64,000 bases of DNA, taken from contig CAJQTF010000005.1 in NCBI GenBank assembly GCA_905618945.1, positions 1-64,000 on the forward strand, given 5' to 3'. Shown piece by piece: positions 1 to 7,720 of this stretch. Positions within the stretch are counted from its first letter, which is position 1, and each line of letters starts with the position of its first letter. The position numbers and the translations under genes were made by a program. Origin of the DNA: an uncultured Methylophilaceae bacterium (GTDB taxonomy: Bacteria > Pseudomonadota > Gammaproteobacteria > Burkholderiales > Methylophilaceae). A model generated the notes under the pieces. The model made no database searches and was not told where the DNA came from. It saw only the letters and a list, made by a program, of their open reading frames with translations.

Positions 1-28
1 AAAGAGTAAACTTCTTAAATAATGATTA

Positions 29-541
29 TTATATTTCTTCTCGATTTAAGAATAATGATTTATCAACTTTTGAAAACAACCTTTGATATTGCGCCGCATC
101 CTGGATGGGAACAGACCAGATTACACCACCATTTTGATTGAAGGCTTTTCGAACTATGTTTACACGAACCTTAAGTTTCCCTGCGACTTGAGATATTGAA
201 GCCGAGACAATAGTTCGCTGAACAGTTTCATATGACCCATTATATGTATAACTTTCAGCATACACTTTAGCACCCTCAATTTCAGTTCCATCTTCACGAG
301 AAGCGGTAACAACACCAAGTGTTTCATTTGCGTTGTCAATTAAATAACCTTCATCTTGCAGTGCAGCTATTACAGATTTGATGGCTTCAATGGTATCGCT
401 ACTATCGTATGTACGGCTCTGTAACTGGCGAGTTTCAATTTGGCTCATTTCTTTTGTTAAAGGGGCTTTAGATACAGTTTCGCATCCCGTGAGAAATAGA
501 GCAGTAATCATTAGCAATCCTGTAAGAAAAATTCGTAACAT
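29..541 (-). CDS. Small outer-membrane-type lipoprotein, unknown function
   Basis: A 170-aa protein. A hydrophobic leader runs into a lipobox (LTGC), which predicts signal peptidase II cleavage and lipid attachment. The first in-frame ATG lies 12 nt upstream, but the good ribosome site (GGAGG) lies between the two ATGs, so the downstream ATG at 541 is chosen. The mature part has a conserved-looking segment (LQDEGYLIDNANETLGVVTA) typical of small periplasmic lipoproteins of alpha/beta fold. It is the second gene of a two-lipoprotein operon, 17 nt after the BamE-like gene. No specific function is recognised. Confidence 0.75.
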   Translation of the reverse strand: MLRIFLTGLLMITALFLTGCETVSKAPLTKEMSQIETRQLQSRTYDSSDTIEAIKSVIAALQDEGYLIDNANETLGVVTASREDGTEIEGAKVYAESYTYNGSYETVQRTIVSASISQVAGKLKVRVNIVRKAFNQNGGVIWSVPIQDAAQYQRLFSKVDKSLFLNREEI

Positions 542-558
542 TGTTGCCTCCAATAATT

Positions 559-978
559 TTAAAATCTAGAAGTATGGTAAGTGAAATCACGTACCATCTT
601 TTCGTTATCAAATTTTATAATAACAGTTAGGGTTTTTTGTGTGATTTCTGAAGCTCCAGCGGCTTCGTTTATTATTAATAATGCACTAAGAGCACCACTC
701 CTACTTTCTGAGTAAATATTCGTGCTAGAGATTTTGTCGTAAATCCATACTTCATTTCGCTCAGCATCAGTTGTAACTACATTAGGTGACCCCAATACTT
801 GCGCAACTTCCGAACCACTCATACCAACATAAATCTCTCGCTGAACTATACCTACAGTAACTTTTTCATCAGCTACATTTGCTTCTTGTACTGATTTTGC
901 ATGACTTCCAGCCGTCTTACAACCTGTTAACAAAAACATCACTATGAACACAAAAGGCATAATTTTTATGTACCTCAT
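559..978 (-). CDS. Lipoprotein with SmpA/OmlA (BamE-like) domain
   Basis: A 139-aa protein. The ATG at 978 follows a clear ribosome site (AAGAAGG) and begins a signal peptide with lipobox LTGC. A longer frame to 1050 exists but lacks a leader-like start. The mature region carries the BamE/SmpA signature: IYVGMSGSEVAQVLGSPNVV followed by VWIYDK. This fold is used by outer-membrane assembly lipoproteins and beta-lactamase-inhibitor-like modules. It is too diverged to call BamE itself. It is first in an operon with the next lipoprotein, and its upstream region is repeat copy A. Confidence 0.75.
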   Translation of the reverse strand: MRYIKIMPFVFIVMFLLTGCKTAGSHAKSVQEANVADEKVTVGIVQREIYVGMSGSEVAQVLGSPNVVTTDAERNEVWIYDKISSTNIYSESRSGALSALLIINEAAGASEITQKTLTVIIKFDNEKMVRDFTYHTSRF

Positions 979-1047
979 ATCTATACCTTCTTTTAAAAAT
1001 TTTATTTGATGTTGCACTGCTTGTATTTTGATATCTGAAGTTTTTCT

Positions 1048-1230
1048 CATCCAAACAGTTTACCCTCAGGCGATAATATGGGCAAATTAAGTGGGCAAAT
1101 GTTGGGTAGAGTTGAAAAACCAAACTGTATACTCGAGCGAAATGGTAAGCGGAAAAATGAGTGAAAATCGTGAGTTTTTAAAACGATACTGTATACCAAA
1201 CTGTATACTCATGATGAAACTGTATACTCA
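1048..1230 (-). repeat. Dispersed repeat copy A (promoter-like cassette with ACTGTATAC motifs)
   Basis: This stretch aligns with 5159-5305. Shared blocks include AGTTTACCC, AATTAAGTGGGCAAATGTT, AACCAAACTGTATACT and AAATGAGTGAAA-TCGTGA. The 9-mer ACTGTATAC starts at 1124, 1188, 1200 and 1219. Read on the minus strand, the cassette ends at an ATG (1050) upstream of the lipoprotein operon, so it may be its promoter and control region. From 1285 to 1368 I see only AT-rich sequence without a gene. Confidence 0.7.
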
Positions 1231-1260
1231 ATGGCTATATAGCTCCGCTGTCTATTTATA

Positions 1261-1284
1261 GAATAAGGGTAGGAGTAGTTTTTT
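1261..1284 (-). pseudogene. Remnant of a small exported-protein gene start
   Basis: These 24 bases match 5134-5157, the signal-peptide codons of the 56-aa exported protein, with one mismatch. Read on the minus strand they give KKLLLPLF preceded by GTT instead of ATG, and a stop follows three codons later. This looks like the broken end of another copy of that gene, carried along with repeat copy A. Confidence 0.5.
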
Positions 1285-1665
1285 AACTAAAAAATTTACA
1301 ATTTCTAACAACATTAGATATAATTAAATCATATACATAGGTAATATCAGCAATCAAATTAAACATAGGAAATTTTAATTTTTAATACCTTTAAAAAAGC
1401 CGTAAGAAATTTTTTACCTGCCTTCTTTTTAAGTCTTCTAAGACATGTAAAAGATAGGGTTTTCGTTACTAAAATTACTATCTTATCTTCATATTCATAT
1501 CCATATCCTAAAAATTTATCACCAATTTCTGAGTCCATATACAATCAGCTTAAAACTTTAGGCTATGCTCGTATTGAATCAAAAAAGTATAAAAATGCGG
1601 CAGACATTGTAACTAATGATTACCTGAGCAGAATTGATGGCCTAACGAAATATAACAAAAAAAAG

Positions 1666-2274
1666 ATGGAGCGAATATATGGGCCATCTGATGAAATAGG
1701 TAACAATATATATAGGTTGTCTTTTTTAGACCCTCATTTATATGAATATTTTTTTGATATTGATATATTAGCCGGAATAAGAAGATACATTGGGGTACAA
1801 CCTGTATACCGTGAGTCTCCCCTACTAGAAGACGTTAATTTCAAAAATAATGTTACTAGCCTAATCTCGTTTGACCCTGCAATGTATGCAGCTGCATTCC
1901 ACACAGATTATTATCGCCAGTTAAACATAATGTTACTTCTAACAGATATTACTGAAGATACTACGCATACAGAATATGCTGTTGGTTCAAATAATAGAAA
2001 TATTTTTAAGGAAGGAAATTTTTTAGCCTATCCAGTAACAAATAAGCATATTGAAAAAGCAGGCTATCCAATACATAAGCTGACTGGTAAAAAAGGAGAC
2101 GTTATTATTATGGATACGTCTGGCTTCCATCGAGCATGCCAGAAAGAAGACACAACTAGGCGTTTATTATCACTCATTATGAATCCCAATTATCCTTTCC
2201 TTGGTTACGGAGAGAATCTCGATGGCCTTATATCAGATAAAGCTCCTGATTTTGTTTCGAAGACAATTATATAA
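1666..2274 (+). CDS. 2-oxoglutarate/Fe(II) dioxygenase-like protein (PhyH-like), N-terminus uncertain
   Basis: From the ATG at 1666 the protein is 202 aa. It has the layout of the PhyH/2OG-Fe(II) oxygenase fold: a proximal HxD (H79, D81 in FHTDYYRQLN), a beta strand LNIMLLLTDITEDT, then GDVIIMDTSGFHRA with the distal His (H155) and Arg 165/166 for 2-oxoglutarate. The same frame is open back to 1369, adding about 99 protein-like codons (for example GYARIESKKYKNAADIV), but holds no ATG, GTG or TTG. The real product is therefore probably about 300 aa, with a rare start such as ATT at 1378 after AGGAA, or the 5' end has been lost. Substrate unknown. Confidence 0.65.
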   Translation: MERIYGPSDEIGNNIYRLSFLDPHLYEYFFDIDILAGIRRYIGVQPVYRESPLLEDVNFKNNVTSLISFDPAMYAAAFHTDYYRQLNIMLLLTDITEDTTHTEYAVGSNNRNIFKEGNFLAYPVTNKHIEKAGYPIHKLTGKKGDVIIMDTSGFHRACQKEDTTRRLLSLIMNPNYPFLGYGENLDGLISDKAPDFVSKTII

Positions 2275-2298
2275 ATCTACTAAATCATGATGTAAATA

Positions 2299-2453
2299 TT
2301 AACTAGAAATTTTGTAGTCTTTAACCCACCGTTTTAATTCTTTTTTTATTTTAACTTCATCCATATCTGGTGACTGATTAATCTATTTAATAATATCTAT
2401 ATTGGAACACTTTATTTCTGATTTGGGTAATACAGCTATTCTTATTTTTTCAT
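2299..2453 (-). pseudogene. Decayed small gene behind repeat copy C
   Basis: On the minus strand the repeat-C cassette ends in ATGAAAAAATAAG. Adding one A to the homopolymer opens a frame reading KIRIAVLPKSEIKCSNIDII. A single TAG follows, then SPDMDEVKIKKELKRWVKDY and a stop at 2299. One frameshift and one nonsense codon in an otherwise protein-like frame suggest recent decay. The function of the intact form is unknown. The rest of the gap (2471-2594) holds nothing I can name. Confidence 0.4.
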
Positions 2454-2470
2454 AAAACCAGTTTACCCCC
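2445..2470 (-). repeat. Dispersed repeat copy C (short)
   Basis: Twenty-six bases are identical to 5153-5178 in copy B. They cover the TAAACTGGTTTTATG segment and the start of the A-tract. Copy C lacks the upstream ACTGTATAC motifs. It sits directly before the decayed small gene, just as copy B sits before the 56-aa exported-protein gene. Confidence 0.6.
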
Positions 2471-2594
2471 TGTTTTACCAATTTTTTCTAGAAATATTTT
2501 TTGCATAGACCTTATATATTCATAGGGGGTACTTTATATATCGGCTACCCCTGAATGCATTCCTTCGTATATTGCTAGTAGGTACTTGGTCTAA

Positions 2595-2774
2595 TTAACT
2601 ACAAGCAGACCTAATGATTTTTTTCAAATCGTTTACCGTTAATTCAGTTACGGGAGTGTAACTGGTGTAATAAGCATTAGCCTTTTTTATATACATATCA
2701 CTAGCATTTAAGAACAAGCCTAATGCAATAGCCCCTAGTAGTATCTTTGTTGTTTTATCTAGTTTTAATTCCAT
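2595..2774 (-). CDS. Small protein with one hydrophobic segment (59 aa)
   Basis: The frame could start further upstream, but an ideal ribosome site (AAGGAG, 7 nt before the ATG) fixes the start at 2774. The 59-aa product begins MELKLDKTTK, has a hydrophobic stretch ILLGAIALGLFLNA, then a polar tail YTPVTELTVNDLKKIIRSAC. The topology suggests a signal anchor with a short periplasmic tail. The tail VNDLKKIIRSAC may be a small helix. It lies 14 nt after the 45-aa gene and is probably co-transcribed with it. No family recognised. Confidence 0.6.
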   Translation of the reverse strand: MELKLDKTTKILLGAIALGLFLNASDMYIKKANAYYTSYTPVTELTVNDLKKIIRSACS

Positions 2775-2788
2775 GTTATTTCTCCTTG

Positions 2789-2926
2789 TTATTTTGGGAG
2801 ACCTATTCTTGTCCCAGCCAAGCTGTTTACTATTGAAAAAAGTATTGCACAAAATAGCCAAAAGGCTGGAATAGAAAACCAAAGGTCTGCATACCATAAC
2901 CAATTGAAAAAATCCGAAAACGACAT
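2789..2926 (-). CDS. Very small membrane protein (45 aa)
   Basis: The frame starts MSFSDFFNWLWYADLWFSIP, continues with AFWLFCAILFSIVNSLAG and ends GLPK with TAA at 2789. The start at 2926 follows AGGGAGA at good spacing. The product is almost one hydrophobic, Trp-rich helix, as expected for an inner-membrane small protein. It is followed 14 nt later by the 59-aa gene, which has its own strong ribosome site, so the two look like a small-protein pair. Function unknown. Confidence 0.55.
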   Translation of the reverse strand: MSFSDFFNWLWYADLWFSIPAFWLFCAILFSIVNSLAGTRIGLPK

Positions 2927-3077
2927 ATCATTCTCCCTAATGTTTGAAGTTTTATCTTATCATTTGTGCAGATTTTAGATGTATACGCCGACAGGGACTC
3001 CTAGATTTAGAATGATGGCATGGGGGGTATGGGACTCAAAGTTTTCCAAATAGAATAATGGTAGCTTTAAATTTCAT

Positions 3078-4073
3078 TTAAACGCCTTTTGCCTTCGCAG
3101 TGAAGCCGCGACCTACCTGCTTCACAATAATATTTTTACGTCTAACCTTTTCGTATCTTCTATCTTCCATGCTTTCTAACTTATATGCGGTATCGTTAAA
3201 CCATTGAATGGGTTGTTTTGGTTTATTACTGAAAGCTCCAATAATATTGTAAGAGACTGTGAAGTAGTTAGCATCTTTCTCATCATCTTTGAATGTACGA
3301 CCTGCTTGGATCTCAAGTCCAGGTAAAAATGGTACATATGCTCTCAATTGTGCATCATTGCCTTTGGCATCCTTACCACCTTCAGCCGCATCCCACTTAT
3401 AACGCTTTACAAATACAGTCGCCCAGTTCATATAGGGAAGAGGCAAACCTGCTTCGATATCCCAACCATCGAGTGCACGTTCTTCTAGTCCGTTTTTACC
3501 TATCTTCCACTTAGTAGTCGCTTTATACATATTGGCGTTAATTTCACCGACGGTCGACCTGGCTTCTAAACCCATACTATATCGGCCATGATCATAAGGG
3601 AACTCATGGTCATAAAAAGCATTTACACCGAGCATGAGCGTATTATCAAATTCCATACGACGGTAACCTAAACCGACATTCAATGTTTTTCTATTATCTG
3701 TATAGAATGCACTGACTTGCGTAAATAACGTATTCTCAATATCTTTTTGATCAGAAAGCGGTGCCACGACTAAGATTCCTGTTGTCGGTTTGCTCCCTTC
3801 TTTTTTTTCAAAGCTCACTTCAACCGTTGGGAAGTATTGCTCTAAGAAGCTCTTTGTAAAACCCACGCCTTGATCCGTCGCGGCTTCAATGACTTGACTC
3901 TGCGCGCCTTCTAAATCACCTGCCGCAATCATTGTAGTTAAATCAATAAAGGCAGCGCGATCTTGATCATCTGTTGTTGATTCAGCTGCATTAGATTTCC
4001 AGTCAGCAAAGACAGCTGTGGTAGCTAGAATGAGGGGGGTAATGAATAAAAGTTTTGATTTTAAATCTTTCAT
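3078..4073 (-). CDS. Inverse autotransporter beta-barrel protein without passenger (intimin/invasin-type)
   Basis: A 331-aa protein: signal peptide 1-23 (cut after AVFA), a helical region to about 90, then a barrel of the intimin/invasin family. Diagnostic stretches are LNVGLGYRR (131-139), LGVNAFYDHEF (148-158), HGRYSMGLEAR (162-172), DGWDIEAGLPLPY (202-214) and the closing ERVRRNN-like motif RRYEKVRRKNIIVKQV (305-320). In family members this motif joins the barrel to surface Ig-like domains. Here only 11 residues follow. There is no LysM domain. The gene follows the 295-aa exported protein by 29 nt, probably in one transcript. Either it is a stand-alone barrel or its partner is encoded separately. 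Confidence 0.8.
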   Translation of the reverse strand: MKDLKSKLLFITPLILATTAVFADWKSNAAESTTDDQDRAAFIDLTTMIAAGDLEGAQSQVIEAATDQGVGFTKSFLEQYFPTVEVSFEKKEGSKPTTGILVVAPLSDQKDIENTLFTQVSAFYTDNRKTLNVGLGYRRMEFDNTLMLGVNAFYDHEFPYDHGRYSMGLEARSTVGEINANMYKATTKWKIGKNGLEERALDGWDIEAGLPLPYMNWATVFVKRYKWDAAEGGKDAKGNDAQLRAYVPFLPGLEIQAGRTFKDDEKDANYFTVSYNIIGAFSNKPKQPIQWFNDTAYKLESMEDRRYEKVRRKNIIVKQVGRGFTAKAKGV

Positions 4074-4102
4074 TAATTACATTATATATAAAAAAAGGGG
4101 AT

Positions 4103-4990
4103 TTATTCTACTGACATAAATAAAGAAAATGGGCCGCTACCTATTGCAAAAACTTGATACTCATTGGCTCGACCGTTGTCTTGAAACATCCATATAGTTG
4201 CCGCTTGATTGACACCAAAACTAATGGTAAATAAAGTTGATGAGGAATTCACTTCAACTGCCGTTGTAAAAGCTTGCATTCCAAAAACTCTATCCGCTGT
4301 GTTACTACTATTCACCAGTAATTCATTAGCGTCAGTAATTAGGTCTAAAGATAATGTTCCATTTCCAACATCGAATGCCGCCATCGCAAAGGAAACCGTA
4401 TCACCATCAAATACGTCTAATTTTTCATAATAGGTTTCAGCTGAACCATCTGCCCCTCCGCATTGAACTAGGATGGATGGGTTTGCCCAACTAGCATTTT
4501 GTACAGAATTATCATTATTGGCGGCCAATGTCCAACAATAATTGCCACTCTCTCCATTTAGATAAGTGTGCATAGTATTTGTAAACTGCTTTTTTGCTTT
4601 GAAGCCAAAATTATTACTCATCAAAATGTAACCGTAATTATAGGTTCCATTCGGAGGTTTGCTAACATCATTAAGCACTAGCTCTGAACCTGCTGCTATA
4701 TTTACTACCTGTCCATTTGGGCTAACAATCACCTCTACACAAGAACTTACATCGTATACTGTGGAAAAAGTTGGCCTTGTTGGTTCTTGCGTACACAATC
4801 CTATTTTGTAAATAGTAACTATATATTCGTCAGGCGCAAATGAACAATTAGCCATAGTCACATTGCCTGTAAATGTTATAACGCCATTATCATCTTCACT
4901 TGCTCCAGTTGTATCACAATATCCTAAAGCACTAGCGTTGGTTATAAAACTTAACCCCATTAACATTATAAATATCTTAATAATTTTCAT
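4103..4990 (-). CDS. Exported cysteine-containing protein of unknown function (295 aa)
   Basis: A signal peptide covers about residues 1-21 (cut after NASA). The mature protein is rich in Thr, Ser, Asn and Gly with short beta-strand-like runs. It has six cysteines (25, 49, 66, 84, 152, 177), which could form three disulfides. The chain ends GSGPFSLFMSVE, a hydrophobic strand-like end. The start codon follows the TAG of the upstream 56-aa gene with no gap, and the barrel gene comes 29 nt later. I do not recognise a named family; a surface or periplasmic beta-sandwich is my inference. Its place before a passenger-less barrel makes it a candidate partner. Confidence 0.65.
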   Translation of the reverse strand: MKIIKIFIMLMGLSFITNASALGYCDTTGASEDDNGVITFTGNVTMANCSFAPDEYIVTIYKIGLCTQEPTRPTFSTVYDVSSCVEVIVSPNGQVVNIAAGSELVLNDVSKPPNGTYNYGYILMSNNFGFKAKKQFTNTMHTYLNGESGNYCWTLAANNDNSVQNASWANPSILVQCGGADGSAETYYEKLDVFDGDTVSFAMAAFDVGNGTLSLDLITDANELLVNSSNTADRVFGMQAFTTAVEVNSSSTLFTISFGVNQAATIWMFQDNGRANEYQVFAIGSGPFSLFMSVE

Positions 4991-5161
4991 CTATGAACTT
5001 ATACTCTTCTCTTCGTGTATTGTATGAAACAGCTCGTCTCCATTATTACAATTATCAAAAATACTAAAAGGAAGTGTTCCTGCTTCATTTTCGTGGACAA
5101 AACATATTTCTGCCATCACCAGATTAGGTATTAAGAATAAGAGTAGGAGTAGTTTTTTCAT
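4991..5161 (-). CDS. Small exported protein (56 aa)
   Basis: The ATG at 5161 opens a signal peptide (MKKLLLLLFLIPNLVMA) that would be cut after about residue 17. It leaves a 39-residue mature peptide with two cysteines (20 and 38), including LPFSIFDNCNNGDELF. The two cysteines could form one disulfide. TAG at 4991-4993 touches the next gene's ATG, so translation is probably coupled. Its upstream region is repeat copy B. A broken copy of its start lies at 1261-1284, so it may belong to a small gene family. Function unknown. Confidence 0.6.
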   Translation of the reverse strand: MKKLLLLLFLIPNLVMAEICFVHENEAGTLPFSIFDNCNNGDELFHTIHEEKSISS

Positions 5162-5305
5162 AAAACCAGTTTACCCCCAGACAATTAAGTGGGCAAATGT
5201 TAGATAAAGCTGGAAAACCAAACTGTATACTAGACTTTATAAATTAAGTGGGAAATGAGTGAAATCGTGATTTTTTAAAACTCAACCGTATATCAAACCG
5301 TATAT
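5153..5305 (-). repeat. Dispersed repeat copy B (promoter-like cassette)
   Basis: This copy is homologous to 1048-1230 and, over 26 bases, identical to 2445-2470. It has one exact ACTGTATAC (5222) and two variants ACCGTATAT (5285, 5297). It lies immediately upstream of the exported-protein operon (4991-5161, 4103-4990, 3078-4073), with the ATG of the first gene inside the repeat edge. No gene is seen between 5306 and the tRNA. Confidence 0.7.
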
Positions 5306-5443
5306 CAGTGTCAAAATCGCATACCTAAAACCTCTATATGACATGCATATTTACTATATTTTAACCAAAGTAAGCATGTTTCAGAGTACTGAATACATTA
5401 AAATAGTATTATAAGTTATTGATATTAAAGGGAAATTATAAAA

Positions 5444-5533
5444 TGGCGGAAGAGGTGAGATTCGAACTCACGGTGGGCGCGAACCCACGTCGGTTTTCAA
5501 GACCGGTGCATTAAACCGCTCTGCCACTCTTCC
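5444..5533 (-). tRNA. tRNA-Ser(UGA)
   Basis: A complete 90-nt tRNA on the minus strand, with acceptor arm GGAAGAG/CTCTTCC, discriminator G and encoded CCA. The anticodon loop CTTGAAA gives anticodon UGA, and a long variable arm marks it as class II (serine). It sits at the edge of the accessory region. tRNA genes are common integration sites, but I found no integrase and no duplicated tRNA end. Confidence 0.95.
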
Positions 5534-5574
5534 GGAGTGCGAATTTTATCATATGAAATAACTAACTTAAAACT

Positions 5575-6087
5575 TTATTCAGAAAATAATGTGTCTTCAA
5601 AACCAAAAAATCTTAAGTCCTTTATTCTTAGAGGGTAAAGCATGCCAATTAAATGATCACATTCATGCTGCACTACCCTGGCGTGAAAACCTTCAGCATC
5701 AATGTTAATTGGTTTACCAAATTGATCGAAACCTTTGTAATTAATTTTTTTAAATCTTGGTACCAAGCCTCTCATTCCAGGTACAGATAAACAACCCTCC
5801 CAACCATCTTCAGTTTCTTTGGTTGAAGGCGTAATAATTGGATTTATTAAAACGGTAAAAGGCACCGAATCATCTTCTGGGTATCTTTCAGTATCATGGC
5901 CAAAAATAACTAATTGAATTCCTTCGCCTACTTGAGGTGCTGCCAAACCTGCGCCGCTAGCCTCATCCATAGTCTCAATCATATCTTCAATTAACTTATG
6001 TAATTCTGGGGTATCGAATTCAGTTATAGATGTTGCTTTTTCAAGCAACAATGGATGACCCATCTTTATTATTTCTTTAATTGCCAT
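5575..6087 (-). CDS. def: Peptide deformylase
   Basis: A 170-aa enzyme that removes the formyl group from new proteins. All three family motifs are present: [19 protein letters not shown] (metal-binding Cys) and QHECDHLIG (two metal-binding His and the catalytic Glu). The ATG at 6087 overlaps the end of the upstream phosphorylase gene by 11 nt; a TTG at 6096 is an alternative start. The gene is not next to fmt, its partner in many genomes, but is coupled to nucleoside salvage here. Confidence 0.93.
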   Translation of the reverse strand: MAIKEIIKMGHPLLLEKATSITEFDTPELHKLIEDMIETMDEASGAGLAAPQVGEGIQLVIFGHDTERYPEDDSVPFTVLINPIITPSTKETEDGWEGCLSVPGMRGLVPRFKKINYKGFDQFGKPINIDAEGFHARVVQHECDHLIGMLYPLRIKDLRFFGFEDTLFSE

Positions 6088-6823
6088 ATGATTCAATAAT
6101 TCCTTTAATTAGTTTAGTTATATTTAAAGCCATTTTTTTAGAGTTAATGCTAATTTCTTCATGAGAAACTCCATCTTTATTAAGTCCACGTCCTGCTGCA
6201 TGATTGGCAACTGGGCAAATTAATCCATAACTTAACCCAATCTCTCTTGCAAGAGAGGTCTCTGGCATACCTGTCATTCCAACAATATTTGCTCCATCAT
6301 TTTCATAGCGGTTAATTTCAGCAGCTGACTCAAGCCGAGGTCCCTGTACTGATGCATAAACACCATTTATATGATGTTTTAATTTTAAAAGTTTCGATAC
6401 CTTTAAAAAACTACTGAGCAAATTATTATCAAAAGGAAAGGTAAAGTCAATATGTTTAACAGGGCTCTTAATTCCATCAAAAAAAGTATTATTTCTGCAA
6501 TAAGAGTAATCAATAATTTGGTTAGGAAACACAAAGTCGCCAGGCATAAATCTAGTCTGAATCGAGCCAACAGTATTTATGCCAATAAGATTTTTAACTC
6601 CTACTGAGTGTAAAGCCCATATATTTGCTTGATAATTAATTAGGTGAGGAGGAATCGAGTGATTTTTTCCGTGCCTCGCCAGAAAAATAACTTTGTGGCG
6701 CCCAAGCATTCCAAAGGTTAAGGGTTCAGAAGTTAGTCCATAAGGTGTTTTAATTACTTCATTTTTTTCAACAACTAAGTCCTCAATTTTATCTAAACCT
6801 GTCCCACCGATAACTCCAAACAT
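6077..6823 (-). CDS. mtnP: 5'-methylthioadenosine / S-methyl-5'-thioinosine phosphorylase
   Basis: A 248-aa purine nucleoside phosphorylase of the MTAP family. Motifs are [12 protein letters not shown] at the N-terminus, [20 protein letters not shown] (phosphate and nucleoside site), GINTVGSIQ and [13 protein letters not shown], with IVGMTGMPE at the base site. It recycles the methylthio nucleoside released from SAM use. The ANIWAL segment resembles the Pseudomonas methylthioinosine enzyme, so MTA and MTI cannot be told apart here. It forms an overlapping pair with def and diverges from hpnC. Confidence 0.85.
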   Translation of the reverse strand: MFGVIGGTGLDKIEDLVVEKNEVIKTPYGLTSEPLTFGMLGRHKVIFLARHGKNHSIPPHLINYQANIWALHSVGVKNLIGINTVGSIQTRFMPGDFVFPNQIIDYSYCRNNTFFDGIKSPVKHIDFTFPFDNNLLSSFLKVSKLLKLKHHINGVYASVQGPRLESAAEINRYENDGANIVGMTGMPETSLAREIGLSYGLICPVANHAAGRGLNKDGVSHEEISINSKKMALNITKLIKGIIESYGN

Positions 6824-6874
6824 ATTTTTTCCCTATGCTATAAAATAATTTAACAACTATGTCATACTTTATTT

Positions 6875-7720
6875 ATGAGACATTATATTACTTTGGAGGC
6901 AGGAAAAGAAAGTAAAAAACATTATGAAAACTTTCCTGTAGCTACCCTCCTATACCCAAAGAAGATTCGAGAAGCTGTAATAATTCTTTATCAATTTGCA
7001 AGAACAGCTGATGATATTGCAGATGAAGGTAGTTTTTCCAAGAAAGAAAGGTTAGAAAATTTAAAAATTTATCAAATAAATTTAAATAAAATAAAAAAAA
7101 ATAATTTAAATGTTGATTTATTATTTCTTGATATTTACAAAATAATTAATCAATATTCAATTCCAATAAATTTACTTCAAAAATTTATCGACGCATTCAA
7201 ACAAGATATTATTAATAAGCACTATAAAAATTTCGATGAATTTATTAATTATTCTAACAATGCAGCTGCCCCAGCAGGTCAGATAATCTTAGGCTTGTTT
7301 AGAGAAGATACAAAGCAAAATATTATTTATTCAAATTCAATCTGTCATGCTTTCGCTCTTATTGGAATTAGCCAAGACTTTTATGAAGATATATTAAAAA
7401 ATCGTTTATATATACCAACGAATGAAATGAAGCGGTTTAACCTTAAGATATCTGATATTCATGATAAAAAATTTAATGCTAATTGGAAATTGTTTAAGAG
7501 ATTTTGGTTACAACGGATTGAGTTAATCTTGATACAAGGTATGCCTTTAATACTAAATACAAAAGGAAGGCTTAGATTGCAAATAAAAATTATGGTGAGT
7601 GCAGCGCATTTATTAATTAGTAGAATGAAAAATGAAGAATGTGATTTATTTAATAACCCCCCCAAAATATCTAAAATAGATTGGTTGGTTTTATTCTGTC
7701 GATGTATCCTTACAAAATGA
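6875..7720 (+). CDS. hpnC: Squalene synthase-like protein HpnC
   Basis: A 281-aa trans-isoprenyl diphosphate synthase (head-to-head class). The first Asp-rich motif is ARTADDIADEG and the second region reads SQDFYEDI. FPVATLLYPK at the N-terminus is typical of HpnC. In the HpnC-HpnD-HpnE route, HpnC converts presqualene diphosphate to hydroxysqualene. The gene is AT-rich, with many Asn, Lys and Ile codons. Its TGA overlaps the hpnD ATG (ATGA), so the two are translationally coupled. Confidence 0.82.
   Translation: MRHYITLEAGKESKKHYENFPVATLLYPKKIREAVIILYQFARTADDIADEGSFSKKERLENLKIYQINLNKIKKNNLNVDLLFLDIYKIINQYSIPINLLQKFIDAFKQDIINKHYKNFDEFINYSNNAAAPAGQIILGLFREDTKQNIIYSNSICHAFALIGISQDFYEDILKNRLYIPTNEMKRFNLKISDIHDKKFNANWKLFKRFWLQRIELILIQGMPLILNTKGRLRLQIKIMVSAAHLLISRMKNEECDLFNNPPKISKIDWLVLFCRCILTK

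Noticed and set aside
1124-1227. ACTGTATAC copies as replication iterons or an origin
   Set aside because: No rep gene, DnaA boxes or AT-rich unwinding element were recognised nearby, and the copies sit before genes in a promoter position.
1359-1544. Minus-strand frame of 61 codons
   Set aside because: It lies opposite the coding-like extension of the dioxygenase frame, has no ribosome site, and its composition (Lys/Leu run) looks like a shadow.
2980-3060. GGGACTCAAA-type segment as a tRNA-Leu fragment or attachment site
   Set aside because: Only about ten bases resemble a tRNA anticodon arm; no acceptor or T-arm could be paired, so chance is likelier.
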